From positions 47,678,001 to 47,742,000 of the forward strand of contig NC_091046.1 of the NCBI RefSeq assembly GCF_963966145.1: DNA of 64,000 nt. Reading direction: 5' to 3'. A program made the position numbers and the translations under genes. Numbering within the stretch: position 1 is the stretch's first letter; each line of letters opens with the position of its first letter. The notes under the pieces were generated by a model. The model did no database searches, was not told the DNA's origin, and saw nothing but the letters and a program-made list of their open reading frames with translations. Positions 47,933 to 56,635 of this stretch are shown piece by piece. This DNA is from Tenebrio molitor. Its lineage: Eukaryota; Arthropoda; Insecta; Coleoptera; Tenebrionidae.

Positions 47933-49036
47933 ATGGTATTCGTTTGCCCTGAAAAGTGCCAACAGAGAAGATCCCTCCTTACCAAACTCAAGGACTTGGT
48001 CGACCAGATCGACGATAAAAAATGCTGTCCCGAGCCATGTTGTCCGGCTCCTTGTTGTCCAGGACCGTGCTGCCCGCCGGTGTCCTGCGGGACCCCCTGC
48101 TGTTCAACGGGACCGGTAATAGAAATTTACGATCCCCTCCCAAAGCCCTGTCTGCCAATTGTCAATCCCGCACAGTGCTGCTCTCCCGCGCCATGTTGTC
48201 CGTCTCCGTGCTGCCCCCCGCCGACTTGCTGTCCCGGCACTTGCCCCCCGCCGACCACTCCTGTTCCCGTATGCTGTCCCTCCCCTTGCTGTCCCGTGAT
48301 GGTACCGCCGTGCTTGCCCATTTGCACCCCCGTGCCACCGCCGTGCGTTCCCGTGTGCAATCCCTGCCCAGAAGAGCAGCCGTGCGTCCCCTGCAACCCT
48401 CCCCAGATGATGGTTTGCTACAGACGACCCAAGTGCTGTAATCTGAAGAGGTCCAAGTCGAGGGAGTTGCGCGCCAGCATCCTCCACGTGGGCTGCGACT
48501 GCGAGAAGAGGAACGGGCTGCAGGACGATTGTCCCCGATCGGAGTGTCAAGGGGCCCCCGAGTGTCTCACCAAGCCGGATCCCAGCTGCGGGCCCAGCCA
48601 GTACGCGAACGGAAAGCATCTCGGCAGGAGGAACTACAACGGCAGATCGAAGGACTTGGAGGAGTACCAGTGCTATCCGGCTTACATCCGTTTGCCGCCA
48701 TGTCCGCCGTGCTCCCCGTGCGGGGGCTGTCCCCCTTCGTGCGGCCAGTGTTGCGATCCTTGTCCGTGTCCGTGTCCGTGTCCTGCTCCGTGTTGCGATC
48801 CTTGTTGTCCGCCTCCTGTGTGTTGTCCTGCCGTGCCCTTGGTGGCCCAGGCTCCCTGTCCACCGCCCATCTGTCCAGGACCTCCGCCTCTGGTGCCGGT
48901 GGGTACGATAGTACCCGTCACTCCTGCCGTTCCGTGCTGTCCGTGTCCGTGTCCGCCGCCACCAGTAGCATGCTGCCCTCCGTGTCCTTGTCCTTGTCCC
49001 TGTCCCTGTCCTTGTCCTTGTCCTTGTCCCTGTTAA
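47933..49036 (+). CDS. Cysteine/proline-repeat protein, 367 residues (sperm-tail-like composition)
   Basis: This is a single uninterrupted frame from ATG (context AAAATGG) to TAA, with ATTAAA 18 nt after the stop. A short charged head (MVFVCPEKCQQRRSLLTKLK, then DLVDQIDDKK) is followed by dense CCPxPCCP repeats to about residue 165. A basic, less repetitive middle (about 165-255) has CNLKRSKSRELRAS, GCDCEKRNGLQDDC and NYNGRSKDLEEYQC. A second CCP-rich section ends in a (CP)n tail. No signal peptide or membrane segment is visible, so it should be cytosolic. Composition recalls the Cys-Gly-Pro Mst proteins of Drosophila sperm tails and other disulphide-crosslinked structural proteins; the testis role is inference. 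GC-rich codons stand out sharply from the flanks. Exact homology unknown. Confidence 0.8.
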   Translation: MVFVCPEKCQQRRSLLTKLKDLVDQIDDKKCCPEPCCPAPCCPGPCCPPVSCGTPCCSTGPVIEIYDPLPKPCLPIVNPAQCCSPAPCCPSPCCPPPTCCPGTCPPPTTPVPVCCPSPCCPVMVPPCLPICTPVPPPCVPVCNPCPEEQPCVPCNPPQMMVCYRRPKCCNLKRSKSRELRASILHVGCDCEKRNGLQDDCPRSECQGAPECLTKPDPSCGPSQYANGKHLGRRNYNGRSKDLEEYQCYPAYIRLPPCPPCSPCGGCPPSCGQCCDPCPCPCPCPAPCCDPCCPPPVCCPAVPLVAQAPCPPPICPGPPPLVPVGTIVPVTPAVPCCPCPCPPPPVACCPPCPCPCPCPCPCPCPCPC

Positions 49037-49054
49037 CCATGTAACTTTTCTGTA

Positions 49055-49060
49055 ATTAAA
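49055..49060 (+). terminator. Polyadenylation signal of the cysteine-rich gene
   Basis: ATTAAA, a common variant signal, lies 18 nt after the TAA stop codon. Confidence 0.5.
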
Positions 49061-49690
49061 CGATTGAAAAGTCGACGCCTTTCCCTGAATATGTATCAAT
49101 CGGATCAACATTGATTTAATTATCCCGACCGGCACGAAATTTCGCATTTCATGCACGAACGCACCAGTTCCAGAAAGTGCTATCGATGAGGATATCAAGT
49201 CGGCAGCACGCTTTCCACGGTTCACGACTCCGGGATTTGCAAAACGACATACTTCGGTCTGCAATTATTACTCCAATAAGTGGGTATTTTTCAAAGAGCG
49301 TTTCTAATAGGTCGGAGGCACGCCAAAACTCTTGTGCGCTAAAACACAACTAAATTTACTTCCACTTCATATTGCGACAAATTTTATTACAAGCAACTCC
49401 CGATCAATGGCATAACATAGCAATCGCAGTAGTAAACTTGGCCTATATAGGACAAATTATTATAGTAAAATACCCCCGTTATTTAAGTATCATAAGAAGT
49501 TACAGGACAAATTGCTGTTTTAACCTATTTTTAATAGTTAAATCCCGTTCACAAAAACCAGTCATATTTTTCATCATTTTTGTTTTCAACGTCCTGCATA
49601 GGACAAACTGGAATTTTAACTATTTCTTTGTAAGTAAGAAACAGATAATTTTCAGTATCTTTAGATGAAGTTGTAGATCCTGCTGAATGC
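49061..49690. other. Intergenic stretch
   Basis: The part to about 49,300 is GC-richer and holds exon-like open frames on the minus strand that I could not build into a gene. The rest is AT-rich. Confidence 0.45.
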
Positions 49691-49759
49691 AAGCGATTTT
49701 TTAAACACCAATGAAGTAATAAATTTGCATAATTTTAAACAAGGTGGCGCAACAATTTT
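49691..49759 (+). repeat. Long-range inverted repeat, left copy
   Basis: AAGCGATTTTTTAAACACCA through AAATTTGCATAATTTTAAAC to GGCGCAACAAT matches, inverted, 54,811-54,876, with only a handful of differences over about 66 bp. Similarity stops abruptly on both sides. Confidence 0.75.
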
Positions 49760-50372
49760 GGAACTGAAATCCAAATCCAAAAGTTTGTCATTATGATACT
49801 TCATTAAAATAGTTGCGAATATGCACTACCCTATTTCAATTAAGCGCAAATCCAAATAATATTCTTGTTCTAAGGTTGCACGAAATAAAGAAGCGCGTTT
49901 TCATGCAAGTCAGTCAGTGTCAAAATGACAAGTCTTGTAATAGCAGAAAGTGAGGTTATGAATACGTAAGGGTCGCTTTACATCTCATGTCAACGGAATG
50001 ACAAGTGTAGGTACTATCGCGGCCAAATATACTTTGGTCGTCACTCGTCAATGTGACATAAATGACATTCAATTGTAAAGCAAACTTTAGGATGTTTAAC
50101 CTTATTTTTTACTAATGTCAAAATTATTTTAATCTATCAGTGTCATACGGGTTGGGTAAATCCCAGCTGCGGAGGCAGCTATGACAAATATGTGTGAACT
50201 GGCCTTTATTGAATATAACCCAACTTTTGACTCGATAATGCTTTTTGATGTCACAATAAAAACTTCAGTGATTTTTAATAATTGTCATTTATTAATGACG
50301 CTAATGATTGGTTTACATATTTTTTTTAGAAATGTCAAAAAAATGTTGGCCAAGATTCCGTGTCCGGAATAG
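49760..50372. other. AT-rich stretch with short inverted pair
   Basis: CGCTTTACATCTCATGTCA (49,975) and GACATTCAATTGTAAAGCA (50,064) face each other, perhaps the ends of a roughly 110-bp mini element. No gene is seen. Confidence 0.45.
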
Positions 50373-50737
50373 TACTATTGCGGGCAAAAAAAGTGGGACA
50401 TCAAATTTCTGTCAGTTTTGAAAAATTCGATGTAGTTCAAGCTTTATTGTCATTTTTTTTGACACTACCTATTCCAGCTGACAGTTTACAAATTTATTTT
50501 ATACTCCTATTTTCCTTTTCCAAATGCCATCTTCTTTTGCTAAAGGTAGATTTTGATTGGAACTTTACATTAAATAAATATTCACTACGTGCTTACTTAC
50601 AATCATTCCCTACAATCTACAATACTTAATGACAACGTCAATCAATTCAAAGTAGGGTTAGAATTAGGTAAGGGTTATTTCACATTAAAAGTCAAGACAA
50701 TGACGTTGATGTCCCACTTTTTTTGCCCGCAATAGTA
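50373..50737. mobile_element. TIR element (TACTATTGCGGGC type)
   Basis: TACTATTGCGGGCAAAAAAA plus GTGGGACATCAA at the left is matched by TTGATGTCCCACTTTTTTTG plus CCCGCAATAGTA at the right: 32 bp, essentially perfect. It is about 365 bp, TA-flanked and non-coding. The perfect ends suggest recent mobility. Confidence 0.9.
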
Positions 50738-51154
50738 CGTATGTGACAATAGTGGATATTAAATTATTAAAATGAGGTTATTAATACGTCTAGCACCTAA
50801 AGCCTATTTCACATCGTATACCTATTAGTCAAATTTCAGGTCCGTCCGAAATTTCTATGGTTGGTGGGTAAATTTTTTGAGTTTGATCATGAATTTTTGA
50901 TAAAATCTGTCAAGTGCCTGTGACTTATTCAGAAAACAACAAAGGCTTAAACAACAAAATTTAAAAAAAAATTGTACATATTTTATTTTCTCTATGGGAT
51001 GTCATGGGACATTTAAAAATAGACATTTCAACGATGCGGCCGGCCATAACTTTACACTCTCCATTATTTAAGGTTATGTTACTGAAGATAGGCAACCCTC
51101 CAAACCCCTTAATGTGCTGTCCTCTTAAAAACACGAAAAAGGCCTGAAACTATG
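50738..51154. other. AT-rich stretch
   Basis: Nothing is recognised. Confidence 0.5.
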
Positions 51155-52621
51155 TAGCACGGCCTCCTAGATTCATAAGAGACTCGTCTCTTATCCGGCC
51201 TGCCGCATTCGTAGTTCTAAGCATTATTTTTGTTTTATAGGGTGCGCCACAATACGGGGCTTATGTGTTGTACTGGTTGCCTGCCTTGCAGGAAATTATT
51301 GTTTTATAGACGTGTTTTCAACATTTTTCATCAGTTTTAACGCACAAATACATCAGACACTTTTTCAAAATCTCAAATCAAAAACAGTTTCTATGAACGG
51401 TAAATTTAATTTCAACAATTTTCTTTTTTATTATTTTTTTTTATTTGTCTGTGAGTGCAAGTTACAAAAATTTACAATGACAGGAAGTTCTAATTTTTAA
51501 ATAAGTGTCTCACTCACATTTTACAATGAACAGGACCATGAATTAGTGGATTTCCCGAAAAATATGAGGCTAAGATATTCTTCAAAACAAAATTTATATT
51601 TTCCTTTGGAATGCTTGGTAGAATTTCTACTATTGAAATTATTGTCAATTGTAGTTTGCGAACGAGAAATTGGAATTTTAGCTTCTTCACTTGCAATGGG
51701 TTTAGGGTAGATTGTAAAGATTATAATAATGAAGATTTACAATAGTGGTAAGTTTATCCACCTGCTAGTTCCTAAAAAGGGATGCCGAATATCGGTAAAA
51801 TGCAGATTGTTTGTCCTTCCTGGAATGAACTGCTCATAGTCGTACATCTAAATGTTTAATCTACCCAAAACCCATTGCAAGTGAAGAACCTAAAATTCCA
51901 ATTTCTCATTCCCAAACTATACTAGACCCACAAATTGATCATTGGGGTAACTTAGCCTTCCTCTATCTTAGTAATACATTAATTCCAATAAAGGGATTTT
52001 CTTTTTCGAATTTGGATCTCGTAAATGTGACAAGCAATAATCACATCCATGGATTGCCTCCGTTATTTTCATAATTAAGTAGCCACATAAAAAAGCCGTT
52101 GCCGCCGTCTCAATTTGAAAATTGGTATGTACTTGGCAAATAAGTAAATGGAGACAATTTTTCTAGTTTTTCCAGAGAACTATCTTGCAAGGTGACTGAA
52201 ACATTTACATTGGTCCTTAAATTTTGGAATCTTGGTAAAATTTTACTACTTGCTTATTCTGCGGCGCTCATGATATTACCAGTATGATCTCTCAGTCCTG
52301 TCTTCCATGCCGCATTTAAAGTGATATCATTGGGTAGATTATGATAAGAAATGTTGACTTTATGTCGTGAACTAATACAACATTTTTTCTTTGTTTGTGG
52401 CATTTTTTAAAGTTTCGACTGCACTTAGTTTTTGAAATTGACAATTTATTATATAAAATGTCATTATTCATACGTATTTTTAGTTGCATATACTAATATA
52501 TGGGTCACATTAAAGCCGCTAGATGGACATACTATACGGGGAATTTTGAAAAACAGACATTTATCGAATGCGACAGGCCGGATAAGAGACGAGTCTCTTA
52601 TTAATCTAGGAGGCCGTGCTA
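51155..52621. mobile_element. 1.47-kb TIR element with palindromic termini
   Basis: TAGCACGGCCTCCTAGATTC at the left is matched by the inverse of the right end, which runs through TAATCTAGGAGGCCGTGCTA. The match continues over TCTTATCCGGCCTG and CGCATTCG, about 60 bp. Each arm contains an 18-bp palindrome of the type TAAGAGACTCGTCTCTTA. No transposase is readable; the + strand frame at 52,432-52,626 runs into the right arm. A further CTAGGAGGCC with a TAAGAGAC...GTCTCTTT hairpin follows at 52,640-52,675, perhaps a partial second terminus. Confidence 0.75.
51650..51921. repeat. Inner inverted repeat within the 1.47-kb element
   Basis: GAGAAATTGGAATTTTAGCT plus TCTTCACTTGCAATGGGTTT at 51,664-51,703 pairs with AACCCATTGCAAGTGAAGAA plus CCTAAAATTCCAATTTCTC at 51,870-51,908. 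Arms are about 62 bp around a 145-bp core. It may be a smaller element nested inside the larger one. Confidence 0.75.
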
Positions 52622-53554
52622 TGTAGCTAATGAGACTGATCTTATAAGAGACTTTGTCTCTTTCGATCTAGGAGGCCATAATGTATCCCAATTGGCGATT
52701 TCGGGTACCGTTGGGGGCGCCACTGAGCCACTGTTGCCAAATTTCCAAGTCATACTACCGCTCGATCCGGCTTATCTCTGTGCATTGTTTTCTAAAATAA
52801 GTTGTTGGTTTTACGTGAATTTGCGATTTTTGTGATGGCTTTTTTAAGGTTACGCAATATGTACTTGTACTTTATCACTTTAGTCTATTAGAGGCAACAG
52901 CACAAATCAGGCGTAAAAGTGTTGTGTACGAAGTTGTTAAGTTACTAAAGTGGTGGAAACAAGGTAGGAAATTTTTGGATTATGTCTACAAACAAGTGCA
53001 AGTGCCTTGAGTAGTCACCCAATATAAATCATTTCAAAATAAAACCTTAAAAACTGACCGGCACAAAAAACGACTTACTTTAAATTATATTAATATAAGT
53101 ACTCTCGTGTCAAAAATAAATTAAATTAAATAAATTTGGTTAGGTTGGAGGCTATGTGGTTTCTGGTGACAAACAAAAGATATCCCAAAAATGTAAGGCA
53201 GCAAATTAATTGTAACAATGACTAATTTCTCGCTAAGTGATAGATGATTTTTCGTTTCACAATCAATTTTGGTTACTGACGGCATATTTATTTGGATTTA
53301 ATCTCAGTTCAAAGTAAACAACCTTAGGCATTCAAAATAACTTTTGAAAAATCTAGTTACACACAACATGAAAAACGTTATTTCCCTAAAAGTTCGAATT
53401 CTACGGAGTAATTTATTTTTTACATGAGAGTAATTAAATAATTCATTGTCTTAGAAAAATGTTTTGATATCACGTTTTATTGATAAGTGTTATTTAAGTT
53501 ATTCTTTGCCAAAGAATATCCCACAAACAAAACATTAAACACCGCAAATACAAT
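52622..53554. other. AT-rich stretch
   Basis: No supported gene or element beyond the terminus-like hairpin at 52,640-52,675. Confidence 0.5.
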
Positions 53555-53760
53555 TTTAATGCAAAGAAGCCATCGATTTCATTAATGTCATCGGAAACCG
53601 ACTTATCGCGGAATCAGGCGATTCAAAATCAAAGAAATTCCTTTTCGAGAGGATTTCCCTTGCCATTCAACGTGGAAACGCTGCAAGCATTCGGGGCACT
53701 TTTCCAGATTCCGCAATATTATCGGAAATTTTTGTATTATAAAACAAAAATGTTTATGTA
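53555..53760 (+). repeat. Repeat family R2, copy 4 (opposite strand)
   Basis: This copy reads on the plus strand and matches copy 3 from the CATCGATTTCATTAATGTCA segment through FLFERISLAIQRGNAASI and RGTFPDSAILSEIFVL to a stop. The shared sequence continues about 20 bp past the stop (AAATGTTTATGTAATTATGT), so the repeated unit includes non-coding 3' DNA. No upstream exon is visible. Confidence 0.7.
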
Positions 53761-54046
53761 ATTATGTTATAAAAAAAAAAGTAATTTTTTAGAAAAAAAA
53801 ATATGTTATGAAAAATTGCCAAAATTTGAACAGCATTTTGAATTAGTATCTCATATTGTCAAATTAAATCTTTTAACACGTAAATAAACCGACAAAAACA
53901 CATCATGGAAGTAGCGCAAATTTTCTAATAATTTATTTAAACAAAACAATTCGGTTGGCATGGTGACCATAGCATTCCCGATCATTGAAAATATCCCAGT
54001 TTAACTATAATAAAGAAAAATAAGCACAAATATATTTTCAAGATCA

Positions 54047-54052
54047 TTTATT
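54047..54052 (-). terminator. Possible polyadenylation signal
   Basis: AATAAA on the minus strand lies 8 nt past the stop of the 97-codon frame at 54,060-54,353. Confidence 0.35.
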
Positions 54053-54059
54053 AAAGAAA

Positions 54060-54353
54060 TCATAATGAGTCGTTTTTTGTGACGGTCAGTGTATTTAACT
54101 TACAAAAAATGTAGTCTTCTTTTTTAAAGTGTTTTCCACAGGGTCTCATATCATTACAAGAGGATTTTCCCATTAATAAAGAAGCACTTCCCCATGTTTT
54201 CTTTCTCTCTACCCGGTCTTTAGAACCGAAATGTTTATTTGGATCACAAGTCCAGAAATAGTATATAACGGTATTAGGCCGATATGGGTTATATGCATAT
54301 CGGCCGTATGTTGTTTTATAGTTTTCTTTATACCAATAATAACTACTTAACAT
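54060..54353 (-). CDS. Possible small single-exon gene, 97 residues
   Basis: A true ATG at 54,353 opens a frame beginning MLSSYYWYKENYKTTYGRYA and continuing with NPYRPNTVIYYFWTCDPNK, WGSASLLMGKSSCNDMRPC and ending VTKNDSL. An in-frame TAA lies just before the ATG and AATAAA follows the stop, so the unit is self-contained. The protein is Tyr-, Lys- and Cys-rich, with no signal peptide or membrane segment. I do not recognise a family. Its varied, non-low-complexity composition inside AT-rich DNA is the main argument for a real gene. It lies inside the interval bracketed by the 49.69/54.81 kb inverted repeat, so a transposon origin is also possible. Confidence 0.4.
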   Translation of the reverse strand: MLSSYYWYKENYKTTYGRYAYNPYRPNTVIYYFWTCDPNKHFGSKDRVERKKTWGSASLLMGKSSCNDMRPCGKHFKKEDYIFCKLNTLTVTKNDSL

Positions 54354-55167
54354 TTAACGATGATTTATTTGTAAGACTGACATTTCTCTTTACTTCAAAA
54401 ATTACATTTAGTTGTCATTTGTGCCGTAACCGTAGCAACGGCAGCAAAAATAACGGCCTCGGTCTGATAATTTTGAATAACGGCCTAGACAGAGCATTGA
54501 GCCTACTGATAAATCCTAATAACAGTATGGTATAAAGAAAATGATATTTTGCGAGTGTGAGTGGTATTGCTTAGCCAAGGCGCCTAGCGCCTAGATGTAG
54601 CCACAATATGAGAAGAGTCTAGATCCCTGAATCACCTCTGCTCAACACCAGTCTCGCTGATAAATTCTTTGTTTTTTCGCTTAGTTGAACGTGGAAAGAA
54701 TTTAAACATCGGAATTACACATTTGGTGCGTCACAGAGATCTAATTTAAGTTCTATGCTTTTTTTGGTTCATTCTCCACAACCCCGTCAACATTTTATCC
54801 TGTAAAAACGATTGTTGCGCTACCTTCTTTAAAATTATGCAAATTTATTGCTTCACTGGTGTTTAAAAAATCGCTTTGTTTCTTACTTAGGTACTAAAAA
54901 AACCAGCGCAAAATAAATGTTTCTTACATTGTAGTTAGCTGTGATTTATAGAAGGTATACGTATAGATTTGCCGCCTCTTCTGGATTAGTAAATGTGTCA
55001 CTTGACAGCTCACACTTGTCATTTTACAGTTTTCATTTTTTATCATTTTTAAAAGTGTTACTTAAGGTTGACCACCTTGGTTGAAGAAGCAAAAAACTTT
55101 TTTCAAGACTCTTAAACATAACGACTTTCTTAGTTGAGTTTCTTCTTTAGGTACATCTATGTAAAGG
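54354..55167. other. Upstream flank of the 97-codon frame
   Basis: Apart from the right copy of the long-range inverted repeat at 54,811-54,876, nothing is recognised. GGCGCCTAGCGCC near 54,580 is a short perfect-looking palindrome. Confidence 0.45.
54811..54876 (-). repeat. Long-range inverted repeat, right copy
   Basis: This is the inverted partner of 49,691-49,759: ATTGTTGCGCTACCTTCTTT through ATGCAAATTTATTGCTTCAC to AAAAAATCGCTT. Confidence 0.75.
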
Positions 55168-55772
55168 TGTTTATTTAAATTTGGCGTTGGAGAGTCGATT
55201 GAGAACGCACCACTTGGGGCACTCGTGTATTATCCGTTCGCTTGACATCCGCACTGTTAGGTTGACAGGCTGTTGGTAATATTCAAAATCCCTATTATAC
55301 TAACTTGGTAATTTACGTACCAGTTTATAACCCAACTTCTTTCTATTTGACAGTAGTAATTTATTTATCACCAGATCGAAATTTTGATGTACAGTCGATG
55401 GACAAATAAAACTGGGACAAAAATGACAGTCACATAAGTCAAAATTTACAAATTTGCATCGTTTAATTACGGCTTTATCACAAATAGGTTAACTTTGGTA
55501 TGACATATTATATAGAGACTGACAAATATATTGACAATTCAATGGTCTGATTTACATAGATTAAATTTTAAGTGTCCCAGTTTTATTTGTCCACCGACCG
55601 TACATTCGACCAATTTAGATAAAAAATGACACTGACAGTGCGGATGTCAGGTGAACGGATAATAAAAGCCTATGATTTAAACAGCTGATCCGTGATTCGT
55701 TATCCGTATAGTGATGGTGCATTCACAATCGACTCTTCAACGCCAACTTTGACGCCAAATTTAAAAAAACCC
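55168..55772. mobile_element. Foldback element carrying a nested TIR element
   Basis: TTTAAATTTGGCGTTGGAGA plus GTCGATTGAGAACGCACCA and later TTATCCGTTCGCTTGACATC plus CGCACTGT at the left have inverted partners at the right (GCGGATGTCAGGTGAACGGA, GGTGCATTCACAATCGACTC, GCCAAATTTAAA). The arms are about 95 bp with a gap. It is non-coding. A second element at 55,390-55,602 interrupts its core. Confidence 0.8.
55390..55602. mobile_element. Tc1/mariner-type MITE nested in the foldback element
   Basis: TACAGTCGATGGACAAATAA plus AACTGGGACA faces TGTCCCAGTTTTATTTGTCC plus ACCGACCGTA. It is about 213 bp and TA-flanked. The ends resemble those of the element at 63,654 (CGGTGGACA...CTGGGACA), so the two are relatives. 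Confidence 0.85.
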
Positions 55773-56060
55773 GTTATAGAATCTAAAAAAATAATATAGT
55801 TTTACGCTCTGTATTGTAGGTGGCAAATTACACAACAGCCTACGATGTAGGCAAAATTTATAACTTCTAGGGCCAGTTTACTGAAACGAAATTAAGTTAA
55901 TCGTAATCAAATGCGAGATTAACTGAACACGTGATCAGATTGAACCAATTGAATTTTCGGATTCATGATTTTAAATTCTCTTTGTTTCTTTGTTCTAATT
56001 TGAAAAAAATGCAATTATGTAAGCTGACATGCCTAAAAACATTGCAACACCTTGAATGAG
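55773..56060. other. AT-rich stretch
   Basis: Nothing is recognised. Confidence 0.5.
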
Positions 56061-56580
56061 TTTTGTTTTGTCTGTTAAAACAAACTCTGCGCAAATGTTA
56101 AGAAAACGTGCGAAGAGCACCATCTCGTCTTGCCAAAGTCCTGTCTACCACAATTCTTTTCAACATCGACAGAAGTATAATTTTCAACCGTGTAGTTCTC
56201 TGGTTCTAGCAGTACAGCCGTTATCATCACTCGAGGCCGTTGTCTCATTCACCTTGCAGCGATCGTTCTGGCGTGCCAAGATCCAGATAGTCCATCTAAC
56301 ATGCAACCGACACGACAAAAAAAGGTAAAACTCCAGATTTAGGACGTCAAACGGCCGCATTCGCATGTCTGTCTTGTGCATCTAACCTCGAGGCGCGCAC
56401 CGATAAGGTCCGCATCATTTGCATTTCATTGTTTAGCGGCGAGGTCGATACCGACGCCGTTTCGGGTGCTTTGCACTTTTACAAATGGTTGTTGCACTCG
56501 CTAATTATTTATGCATTTGGCGCATTTCCGTCTTTGTTCTCGGAAAAGTGGAACCGGAATAATAGGCACTGACTCAACAG
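56061..56580. promoter_or_regulatory. GC-richer block 17, downstream of DDX20
   Basis: Unique CpG-bearing sequence. Frames of 90 codons (+, 56,056-56,328) and 65 codons (-, 56,184-56,381, true ATG, starting MHKTDMRMRPFDVLNLEFYL) overlap; neither shows a known domain. It could be regulatory DNA or hold an unrecognised exon. Confidence 0.25.
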
Positions 56581-56586
56581 GTTTCA

Positions 56587-56596
56587 TTTATTTATT
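56587..56596 (-). terminator. DDX20 polyadenylation signals
   Basis: Overlapping AATAAATAAA on the minus strand begins 40 nt beyond the DDX20 stop codon. Confidence 0.65.
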
Positions 56597-56635
56597 ACGT
56601 GTGGAACAGTTCAAGGCGGCGTTTTGAGACAGGGA

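Noticed and set aside
48529..49044. 171-codon plus-strand frame within the cysteine-rich gene
   Set aside because: Its SLSLSLSL tail is simply the repeat read one base out of frame.
49104..49260. Minus-strand exon-like segment after ATAATTGCAG reading TEVCRFANPGVV and RGKRAADLISSSIAL
   Set aside because: The acceptor looks good and the peptide looks plausible, but I found no compatible upstream exon or donor and it runs into the 3' end of the cysteine-rich gene. Worth an RNA-seq glance, not a call.
48104..49264. 386-codon minus-strand frame, longer than the gene it overlaps
   Set aside because: It is the antisense of the CCP repeats and therefore a Gly/Thr/Arg repeat (GTG-TRT runs). The sense frame has a clean ATG, stop and poly-A signal.
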